Shown here in pieces: positions 49,629-56,064 of a stretch of 56,064 bases of DNA. Positions within the stretch are counted from its first letter, which is position 1. Each line of letters starts with the position of its first letter. Source of the DNA: Chloroflexota bacterium (GTDB lineage: Bacteria; Chloroflexota; Anaerolineae; JAAYEA01); the NCBI GenBank assembly GCA_019873665.1, contig JAIOAV010000018.1:1-56064 (forward strand), read 5' to 3'. The notes under the pieces are model-generated. The model was not told where the DNA came from and made no database searches. It worked only from the letters and a program-made list of their open reading frames with translations. A program made the translations under genes and the position numbers.

Positions 49629-49631
49629 CAT

Positions 49632-49661
49632 TTGTCGCTCCTGTCGCAAATGGGATATAAT
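49632..49661 (+). promoter_or_regulatory. Promoter of the molybdenum hydroxylase operon
   Basis: -35 TTGTCG (49632-49637), 18-nt spacer, perfect -10 TATAAT (49656-49661). Leader of about 93 nt to 49761. Confidence 0.6.
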
Positions 49662-49760
49662 GGCAGCAAAGAGTGACATAGTTGTCGCCTAACGGGAGGC
49701 CAGATCGGCAGCCGCGCAGACGGCGGGTGGTCTTGAGGTGGGGAAAGGAGCAGGCGGGGC

Positions 49761-50642
49761 ATGTGGCGAGAGTATCTCTTTCCGATGTCGGTGGCCGAGG
49801 CGCTGCAGATGTTGGCCGAGCATCGCGGACGCGCGCGCATCATCGCCGGCGGCACCGATCTTGTCCTGCAATGTCAGGCGGGCAAGGTGGATGCCGACGT
49901 CATGGTGGACATCACGCGCATCCCGGGCCTCGATCTGGTCGAGGAGCGTGACGGGTACATCTACATTGGCGCGCAGGCCACGCATGGCCGCGTGGCCGCC
50001 TCGCCCTTGATCCGCGACCGGGCGCGCATCCTGGCGCTGGCGTGCGCGGCGGTGGGCGGGCCGCAGATTCGCAACACCGGCACGCTGGTGGGAAATGTGG
50101 TGAACGCACTGCCTGCGGCGGATGGGGCGGTGGCGCTCTTTGCGCTGGATGCCGAGATGGAGGTAACAGATCTGAACGGCCGCCGCTGGTTGCCCATCCG
50201 CGAGCTCTATCGCGGCGTCGGCGTCTGCCAGATTGATCCGCGCGCCGAGATGATCACGGCGGTCCGCTTCCACCCGCTACAGGCGCACCATCGCTGTTCC
50301 TTTCAGCGGGTGGCGCCACGTCGTGCGCTATCGCTGCCGATCCTCAATGTGGCGGCGGTGCTCAGCGTGGCGGACGGGCGGTTCGCGGAGGCGCGTCTTG
50401 CTATGGGCCCGGTGGCCAGCCTGCCGTTCCGCGCCGCAGAGGCGGAAGCGGCGCTGGTGGGGCAGCCGGTACGCGGGGAGATCATCGCGCGGGCAGCGGT
50501 GTTGGCGATGCAGGCGGCACAGCCGCGCGACAGCGTGCTGCGGGGCTCGCGCGTCTATCGCAAGGCGCTAGTGCAGACGCTGGTACGGCGTGCGCTATCC
50601 GGGGCTGCCGGCCTGATCGCGGGCGGCAAAGGAGGGGCGTGA
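49761..50642 (+). CDS. Molybdenum hydroxylase, FAD-binding medium subunit
   Basis: 293 residues of the CoxM/XdhB class. The FAD pyrophosphate motif is IIAGGTDLVL (27-36) and the isoalloxazine motif is TGTLVGNVVNALPAADG (106-122). It passes electrons from the [2Fe-2S] subunit to FAD and an acceptor. AAAGGAG precedes the ATG. Its stop and the next start are separated by one base. Confidence 0.93.
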   Translation: MWREYLFPMSVAEALQMLAEHRGRARIIAGGTDLVLQCQAGKVDADVMVDITRIPGLDLVEERDGYIYIGAQATHGRVAASPLIRDRARILALACAAVGGPQIRNTGTLVGNVVNALPAADGAVALFALDAEMEVTDLNGRRWLPIRELYRGVGVCQIDPRAEMITAVRFHPLQAHHRCSFQRVAPRRALSLPILNVAAVLSVADGRFAEARLAMGPVASLPFRAAEAEAALVGQPVRGEIIARAAVLAMQAAQPRDSVLRGSRVYRKALVQTLVRRALSGAAGLIAGGKGGA

Positions 50643-50643
50643 G

Positions 50644-51144
50644 ATGCCAGAGCTCAAAATGCGGGTCAACGGTCAGGATGTGTCGGTGCAGGTGGACCCG
50701 GATGAGATGCTCGGCTATGTCCTGCGGGACAGGCTGGGACTGATCGGCACCAAGATCGGCTGCGGTGAGGGGGAGTGTGGCGCGTGCACGGTGCTGGTGG
50801 ACGGCCGATCGGTCAACTCGTGCATCTATCCGGCGATGAAGGCGCAAGGGCGCGACGTGCTGACCATCGAGGGGCTGAAGGCGGGCGAAGACGGTCAGTT
50901 GCACATCATCCAGCAGGCGTTCATAGACTGCGCCGCTTCGCAGTGCGGCTACTGCACGCCCGGCATGATCATGTCCGCCAAGGCGCTGTTGGACGAGAAC
51001 CCGAATCCCACACGCGATGAGATCGAGACCGGCATCTCCGGCAACCTGTGTCGCTGCACAGGCTACTATCAGATCGTGGAAGCGATCCAGCTCGCCGCCC
51101 GGCGCCTGGCCGCGCAGCGGAAGGAGGAGAGTCATGGCGGATAA
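50644..51144 (+). CDS. Molybdenum hydroxylase, [2Fe-2S] small subunit
   Basis: 166 residues of the CoxS/XdhC class. The plant-type ferredoxin cluster uses Cys40, 45, 48 and 60 (GCGEGECGACTVL). The second cluster, nearer the molybdenum, uses Cys101, 104, 136 and 138 (CGYCTPGM and NLCRCTGY). It connects the molybdenum centre with FAD. It overlaps the large-subunit gene by 11 nt. Confidence 0.95.
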   Translation: MPELKMRVNGQDVSVQVDPDEMLGYVLRDRLGLIGTKIGCGEGECGACTVLVDGRSVNSCIYPAMKAQGRDVLTIEGLKAGEDGQLHIIQQAFIDCAASQCGYCTPGMIMSAKALLDENPNPTRDEIETGISGNLCRCTGYYQIVEAIQLAARRLAAQRKEESHGG

Positions 51145-53353
51145 GGTCATCGGGCAGAGCGTCGAGCGCTATGACATCCGTACCAAGGTGCAGGGGCAAC
51201 GCCGATATCCGCAGGATTTCAACATGGACGGACAGCTCTACGGCGCGATCGTATGGAGCGCGCATCCCCACGCTCGCGTCCTCAGGATCAACACGACGGC
51301 GGCAGAGCAGTTGCCCGGCGTGGTCAAGGTCATCACCTATCTTGATGTGCCGGTGAATGAATATGGCATCAATATCATGGATCAGCCGGTCCTCGTCGCG
51401 GTTGGCGACAAGGTGCGCTGGGTCGGAGACCGTATCGCCATCGTGGTGGCGGAAAGCGAGCGGGTGGCGCGGCGGGCGTGTGAGCTGGTTCAGGTGGAGT
51501 ATGAGTTGCTCCCCGTCGTCGCCGACCCACAGGCCGCGATGGCTCCGCATGCGCCGCTGGTGCACGAGGAGCGGCAGAGCAACATCCTGCTGCATGTGCC
51601 CGTCCGGCTGGGCGATGTGGCGGCGGGTTTCGCGCAGTCAGACGTCATCGTCGAGACCACGTACACGGTGGATGCGGTGGAGCATGTCTATATGCAGCCG
51701 GAGGCAGCGCTGGGCTACATAGATGACGAGGGGCGCGTGATGGTGATCGCCGCGGCACAGTGGGCGCACGACGACATCCACCAGCTCGCGCATATGCTCG
51801 ACCTGCCGGAGGATCGGGTGCGCGAGATCGTGCCGGCCATCGGCGGGGCGTTCGGCGGGCGCGAGGATATGTTCATCCAACACTTGGCGGCGCTGGCGGC
51901 GTATTGCGTGCGCCGTCCGATCAAGATCACCTGGACGCGCGCCGAGTCGGTGCAAAAGAGCGGCAAACGCCACCCGATGGTGATGCGCTACAAAACTGGC
52001 GCCACGCGCGACGGCAAGCTGATGGCGATGCAGGCCGAGATCATCGCCGATGCGGGGGCCTATGCCTCCACGAGCACCGTGGTGCTTTCCAACGCCGTCT
52101 CTTTTGCCGCCGGGCCGTACACGATCCCCAATGCGCATGTGGACGGCTATGTGGTGTACACCAACAACGCCATCACCATGGCGATGCGCGGCTTTGGCGC
52201 GACGCAGGTGCCTGTGGCGTATGAGGGGCAGATGGATCGGCTGGCGGAGGCGCTGGGGATGGACCCGGTCGAGTTCCGCCTGCGTAACCTGTTCGAGGAG
52301 GGGAGCCTCGCTATCACCGGTAATCGCATGACGCACGGCGTGGGCATCAGGGAGACGCTGCGCCAGGCGGCGCTGGCGGCGGGGTGGCGCGAGGAGGACG
52401 GCCACTGGCGCAAACCGTCGCTGCCGCCCGCCTCCGCGCCATATCTGCGACGCGGGATCGGCGTGGCGTGCGGCTACAAGAATGTCGGCTATAGCATGGG
52501 CTTCGACGATACCTCCACGGCAGAGGTAACCATCAACGTGGATGAAGCGGGGCAGGTGACGCGCGCTCTCATCAAGATCGGCGCGTCCGAGGTCGGCCAA
52601 GGGGTGTGGACGGCGCTGGCGCAGATCGCGGCAGAAGCATTGGGCGTGGAGGTGCAGCATATCAATTTGGCGCTGGTGGATACGGCGTCGGTGCCAAGCG
52701 CCGGCTCGTCGTCCGCCTCTCGCCATGTCTATATGTCGGGCAACGCCGTGCTGCGCGCCTGCCGGACGGCGCTGGATACCAAGCGGCGCGAGTGGCGGCC
52801 AGAGGTTGGCGCTGCCAAGTACACGGCCCGCTACACCTTTCATGGGCGCGAGTCGGTGGCCACGACGCCATTCGACCCGGTGACGGGCCAGTGCGAGCCG
52901 CACATCAGCTATTCGTACGGCACGCAGATCGCGCTGGTGGAGGTGGATACCGAGACTGGCGAGACATACATTCGGCAGATGTGGGCGGCAAACGACGTGG
53001 GCAAGGCAATCAACCCACAGATGATCTATGGCCAATCGGCGGGCGGCGTGCACATGGGCGTCGGCTATGCGCTCACCGAGCATTATATCCAGCGAGAGGG
53101 GCGCCCGCTGACGCGCAGCCTGAGCGAATACCATATCCCCACGGTGCGCGACATGCCGCACGAGTTCACCAATATCATCGTCGAGGTCCCCGACCCGACC
53201 GGGCCGTATGGCGCCAAGGGGCTTGGGGAGATGCCGACGCTGCCCACCGCGCCGGCGATCATGAACGCCGTGCATGACGCGGTGGGGGTCTGGTTTGATC
53301 GCATTCCGCTCACGCCGGAGCACGTGTACATGTCGCTGCACAAGGGCGAATAG
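51134..53353 (+). CDS. Molybdenum hydroxylase, molybdopterin-binding large subunit (XDH type)
   Basis: 739 residues. GGAFGGRED at about 237 and AMRGFGATQV at about 350 bind the molybdenum cofactor. Catalytic Glu699 sits in GAKGLGEMPTLPTAP. The loop is of xanthine dehydrogenase type, not the CO dehydrogenase AYxCSFR, so the substrate is a purine, aldehyde or N-heterocycle rather than CO. The start at 51134 follows AAGGAGGA and overlaps the small-subunit gene; a longer open frame to 51017 is a shadow. The operon order FAD, Fe-S, Mo is the usual one. No CoxD/CoxG-type maturation genes are seen. Confidence 0.93.
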   Translation: MADKVIGQSVERYDIRTKVQGQRRYPQDFNMDGQLYGAIVWSAHPHARVLRINTTAAEQLPGVVKVITYLDVPVNEYGINIMDQPVLVAVGDKVRWVGDRIAIVVAESERVARRACELVQVEYELLPVVADPQAAMAPHAPLVHEERQSNILLHVPVRLGDVAAGFAQSDVIVETTYTVDAVEHVYMQPEAALGYIDDEGRVMVIAAAQWAHDDIHQLAHMLDLPEDRVREIVPAIGGAFGGREDMFIQHLAALAAYCVRRPIKITWTRAESVQKSGKRHPMVMRYKTGATRDGKLMAMQAEIIADAGAYASTSTVVLSNAVSFAAGPYTIPNAHVDGYVVYTNNAITMAMRGFGATQVPVAYEGQMDRLAEALGMDPVEFRLRNLFEEGSLAITGNRMTHGVGIRETLRQAALAAGWREEDGHWRKPSLPPASAPYLRRGIGVACGYKNVGYSMGFDDTSTAEVTINVDEAGQVTRALIKIGASEVGQGVWTALAQIAAEALGVEVQHINLALVDTASVPSAGSSSASRHVYMSGNAVLRACRTALDTKRREWRPEVGAAKYTARYTFHGRESVATTPFDPVTGQCEPHISYSYGTQIALVEVDTETGETYIRQMWAANDVGKAINPQMIYGQSAGGVHMGVGYALTEHYIQREGRPLTRSLSEYHIPTVRDMPHEFTNIIVEVPDPTGPYGAKGLGEMPTLPTAPAIMNAVHDAVGVWFDRIPLTPEHVYMSLHKGE

Positions 53354-53427
53354 CGCCAGGCCATGTGGAGGGGATGACAGGCACCTCCACATGGCTGAAC
53401 ACACATCATCGCTTTTACAGGAGGCCT

Positions 53428-54240
53428 ATGCACACCCCTCTCGTTCTTCCTCTCTGGCCGGATGGCTCTGCCCAGAATCCAGCCGAGCCAGAGGAGCGCC
53501 CTCGCCTGGAGGTCTATCTGCCTGATAGCTCTGTGCCATCCCCGCGCGCTGCGGTGATCGTCTGCCCGGGTGGCGGCTACACGCGGCGCGCGCCGCACGA
53601 GGCGGCACCTGTCGCACGTCTCTTTGCCACACGTGGTCTGGTGGGTATGGTCTGTCATTATCGCGTTGCGCCGCACCTCTTTCCCGCACCGCAAGCGGAT
53701 GCAGCGCGCGCGGTGCGGCTGGTGCGGCATCGCGCCGCCGAGTTGGGGATCAACCCGCGGCGCGTGGCGCTGATGGGTTTCAGCGCCGGCGGGCATCTCG
53801 CCTGCACCGTCGCCACGCAGCCGGACCTCTACCGGGAGCCTGAAGATGATCTGGTGGGCCGCTGTGCCGCCCGCCCCGACCGCCTGATCTTGGCGTATCC
53901 GGTGGTCTCCATGACGCGTGAATATCACCATGGCTCGACCGAGAACCTGCTGGGCCCTAACCCGCCGGAGGAGCTACGACGCCAATTGAGCAACGAGCTG
54001 CACGTTACGCCGCAGAATCCACCCGCCTTTGTCTTCCATACCGCCGATGACCCCGGCGTGCACGTCAGCAATAGCCTCCGCTTTGCCGAGGCGTGTCTGG
54101 CACAAGGCGTGCCGGTGGAGTTGCACATCTACCAGAGCGGGCAACACGGCGTCGGGCTGGCGGAAGATATACCATCCCTCTGCTCTTGGCCCAGACTGCT
54201 AATAGACTGGCTACGCGATTGGATCGAACCTCTGACATAG
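53428..54240 (+). CDS. Alpha/beta-hydrolase esterase (acetylxylan-esterase-like)
   Basis: 270 residues. The oxyanion-hole motif is VIVCPGGGYTRRAPHE (44-59), the nucleophile elbow GFSAGGH has Ser119, the Asp is in FHTADDPGVH and the His is in SGQHGVGLA. This is the pattern of BD-FAE/acetyl-xylan esterase-like carboxylesterases. No signal peptide. The ATG at 53428 is preceded by ACAGGAGG; a Met 21 codons upstream has no site. It follows the hydroxylase operon by 74 nt and precedes the ceramidase-like gene by 13 nt. Confidence 0.88.
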   Translation: MHTPLVLPLWPDGSAQNPAEPEERPRLEVYLPDSSVPSPRAAVIVCPGGGYTRRAPHEAAPVARLFATRGLVGMVCHYRVAPHLFPAPQADAARAVRLVRHRAAELGINPRRVALMGFSAGGHLACTVATQPDLYREPEDDLVGRCAARPDRLILAYPVVSMTREYHHGSTENLLGPNPPEELRRQLSNELHVTPQNPPAFVFHTADDPGVHVSNSLRFAEACLAQGVPVELHIYQSGQHGVGLAEDIPSLCSWPRLLIDWLRDWIEPLT

Positions 54241-54253
54241 AAAGGAGCTGCTC

Positions 54254-55624
54254 ATGTCGCCTCTACGTGTTGGCGTGGCCAAAGCGAACATCACGCCGCC
54301 ACTGGGCATGCTGATGTCCGGCTATGGCAGTCGGACCGATGGCGCTATCGGCGTGCACGATGAGCTATATACCGTCGCCCTCTACCTGGACGACGGCGAC
54401 ACGACGGCCGGGTTGATTACCGCCGACATCATTGACACCGACAGCGACGGCGCGGCGCGCGTGCGCGCGGCAGCAGCGGCCGCCTCGGGCATGCCGGCGG
54501 AGCAGATCATGGTGGCATGCTCCCACACGCACGGTGGGCCGCAGACCGATCTCTGGTGGACGCATGGCGAGGACCCGCTGCGCGCTGCCTACACCACCGT
54601 CCTGGTCGCCAAGATGGCGCAGGCTTTGGCCGAGGCCAAGCGGCGCGCGGTGCCCGTGCAGGTGGGACATGGGCGGCAGGATTGCGCCATCGCGCTGAAC
54701 CGCCGCGAGCGCCGCGCCGATGGCGTCGTCATCTTGGGCGTCAACCCGACGGGCCCTATTCTCCCCTTCACCGACGTGATCCGCTTTGACCCAGTGGGGA
54801 GCACCGAGCCGCTGGCGGTGCTCTTCAGTTACGCCGCGCATGGCACGACGCTGACGGGCGAAAACCTGCTCTACACAGCGGACTATATCGGGGTGGCAAA
54901 GCGCACGCTGGAACAGGTGGTGCCCACCGCGACGGCGCTCTTTGTCGCCGGCACCAGCGCCGATGTGAACCCGTACCCGCGGGGTGAGTTCCGACATGCG
55001 GAGACGCATGGCAGGCAATTGGGATGCGCCGCCGCGCAGGCCGCGCTGGCGGTGGAGCGGCTGGCAGACGACGCGCGCATCGCTGTGGCGCGGCGCGAGT
55101 TCGCACTGGAAGTAGAGGCTGCGCCGACACTCGATGAGGCGCGCGCACAACTGGCCGAGGCACGCGCTGCCGTCGAGGCGGCGCTTGCCTCGGCGCGAGC
55201 CGCAGCGGGCGACGCGCCGGTGGACGAGCGCAAGGCAGTGGACTGGTTCCTGCAGCGTCGGCTGCGTAACGCGGAGGCGCTAGTGGACGCGCTGACGCGT
55301 GGCGAGCCGTCGTTCACCATCCCGCTGGAGGCGCAGGCGCTGGCCATCGGCGACGTGGCCATTGTGGGGCTTCCCGGCGAGATCTTTGTGGAGATCGGGC
55401 GCGCGGTGATGGAGCGCTCTCCGTTTCCCAAGACGGTCGCCATCAGCCACGCCAACGGCTCGGCCGGCTACATCCCGACGGCGGATCAGGTGCCGCTGGG
55501 TGGCTATGAGATCGAGCGCGCCCGCGCGCAGCGCTTCGGTCTGCCGATCCTGCCCGAATCGGATCAGGTAGCCATCGCTGCGGCGCTGGCCGCGGCGGAG
55601 GAGGCGTGGCGCGAGGTGCACTAA
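54254..55624 (+). CDS. Neutral/alkaline non-lysosomal ceramidase-like protein
   Basis: 456 residues covering the N-terminal catalytic domain only. The N-terminus VAKANITPPLG, the metal/catalytic motif ACSHTHGGP (88-96), FSYAAHGTTL, and the C-terminal VGLPGEIFVEIGRAV and ISHANGSAGYIPTADQ match the neutral ceramidase N-terminal domain (PF04734). Many bacterial members are not true ceramidases and have no signal peptide, as here. An Ala-rich helical insert lies at about 295-335. AAAGGAG stands 7 nt before the ATG. The stop overlaps that of the convergent MFS gene. Confidence 0.9.
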   Translation: MSPLRVGVAKANITPPLGMLMSGYGSRTDGAIGVHDELYTVALYLDDGDTTAGLITADIIDTDSDGAARVRAAAAAASGMPAEQIMVACSHTHGGPQTDLWWTHGEDPLRAAYTTVLVAKMAQALAEAKRRAVPVQVGHGRQDCAIALNRRERRADGVVILGVNPTGPILPFTDVIRFDPVGSTEPLAVLFSYAAHGTTLTGENLLYTADYIGVAKRTLEQVVPTATALFVAGTSADVNPYPRGEFRHAETHGRQLGCAAAQAALAVERLADDARIAVARREFALEVEAAPTLDEARAQLAEARAAVEAALASARAAAGDAPVDERKAVDWFLQRRLRNAEALVDALTRGEPSFTIPLEAQALAIGDVAIVGLPGEIFVEIGRAVMERSPFPKTVAISHANGSAGYIPTADQVPLGGYEIERARAQRFGLPILPESDQVAIAAALAAAEEAWREVH

Positions 55625-56064
55625 TCTGCCGCGGCGGGTTCTGGCTGCAACGCGGCAGGCCGCGCCCCGCGCATTGCCAGCGTAAAGGGGATCGAGAGCG
55701 CGATGAGGCCGGCGGTGCCGATAAAGACGCCGTTATAGCCGATGAGCGGCAGCAGTGCGCCTGCCACCAACGGCATGGCCACTGAGGTTACATGGTTGAT
55801 GCTGATCCCTGCCGAGAGGGTAGGGGTTAGCTCCTCCGCTGGTGCGATGCGGTTGACATAAGTTGAGAGTCCCATGCCCAGCAAGATCAGCAGCTTGATG
55901 CTCATAAAGAGCGGCACCAACAGCCAGAGCTGGCGCACGAGGCCGTAGCAGATGCAGCCGAGGGCCAGACCGGTGTAGCTGAGTGAGAGCATCCGCCGCT
56001 CGCCGTAACGGTCAATCAGGTAGCCGAGATAGGGTGAGCTGACAAAGTTGAGTGCGCCGCTGAT
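55621..56064 (-). CDS. MFS transporter, C-terminal part (partial)
   Basis: The frame is open to the window edge. About 147 residues are visible, with roughly four membrane spans. YLGYLIDRYGERRMLSLSYT is a motif A-like loop between helices 8 and 9, followed by further hydrophobic spans and a short Pro/Ala tail. It converges with the ceramidase-like gene and shares overlapping stop codons (CTAA at 55621-55624). Confidence 0.82.
   Translation of the reverse strand: MSGALNFVSSPYLGYLIDRYGERRMLSLSYTGLALGCICYGLVRQLWLLVPLFMSIKLLILLGMGLSTYVNRIAPAEELTPTLSAGISINHVTSVAMPLVAGALLPLIGYNGVFIGTAGLIALSIPFTLAMRGARPAALQPEPAAAD

Noticed and set aside
51134..53353. Assignment of the large subunit as CO dehydrogenase CoxL
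   Set aside because: The active-site loop is AMRGFGATQ of xanthine dehydrogenase type, not the AYxCSFR loop of form I CoxL.

Overview
The window is high-GC bacterial DNA that most resembles a Chloroflexota genome (Anaerolineae/Caldilineae-like, possibly thermophilic). This is inferred from gene style, not from a marker gene. The pointers are Thr-Pro stalks ending in a YLPLLLK-type tail, a giant DUF11/SdrD-B surface protein, a Tat lipoprotein solute-binding protein with VEK-repeat linkers, glutamate synthase split into separate domain genes, and many glycoside hydrolases and XDH-type hydroxylase subunits. Several consensus -35/-10 promoters (TTGACA/TATAAT type) can be read directly.

Layout. 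1-2119: end of a stalked surface protein, a SAM methyltransferase and a nucleotidyltransferase. 2116-6701: a TetR-controlled operon for a heterodimeric ABC exporter with one degenerate nucleotide site, followed by an unlisted DUF3309 small membrane protein. 6785-11953: a 1722-residue modular surface protein. 12254-17228: a lipoprotein/MFS pair that recalls the LprG-P55 arrangement of mycobacteria, then an ABC-2 exporter pair. 17494-21369: GH38 and GH4 glycosidases under one promoter. 21551-21920: a tRNA cluster Phe-Gly-Cys-Leu.

21921-24840 is a decayed zone: an integrase fragment directly after tRNA-Leu, an opposed SNF2-type helicase fragment, a palindromic repeat, an intact uroporphyrinogen-decarboxylase-like gene, a truncated frameshifted solute-binding protein and tRNA-Met. 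24992-30316 holds a LacI-controlled unit (regulator, Tat-lipoprotein solute-binding protein, phosphodiesterase). 30581-39731 holds a Cthe_2159-like beta-helix lipoprotein, an acetyltransferase, a HAD phosphatase, a YcaQ/AlkX-type DNA glycosylase, a GH116 glucosidase and an SGNH esterase.

39838-45388 is a five-gene ferredoxin/FAD-linked split glutamate synthase operon behind a perfect promoter and a 250-nt structured leader. 45494-49568 has a pair of amidohydrolase-2 proteins (one has lost every metal ligand), an MFS permease and a membrane protein. 49632-55624 is a molybdenum hydroxylase operon followed by an alpha/beta hydrolase and a ceramidase-like protein. The window ends inside an MFS gene on the minus strand.

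Together the genes describe a heterotroph that scavenges plant or microbial glycans (mannosides, uronides, glucosides, acylated sugars), imports oligomers with family 5 binding proteins and carries several exporters. I found no CRISPR array and no complete mobile element. The strongest candidates for something under-described are the lipoprotein/MFS pair, the amidohydrolase pseudoenzyme pair, the structured leader of the glutamate synthase operon, and the island scar next to tRNA-Leu.
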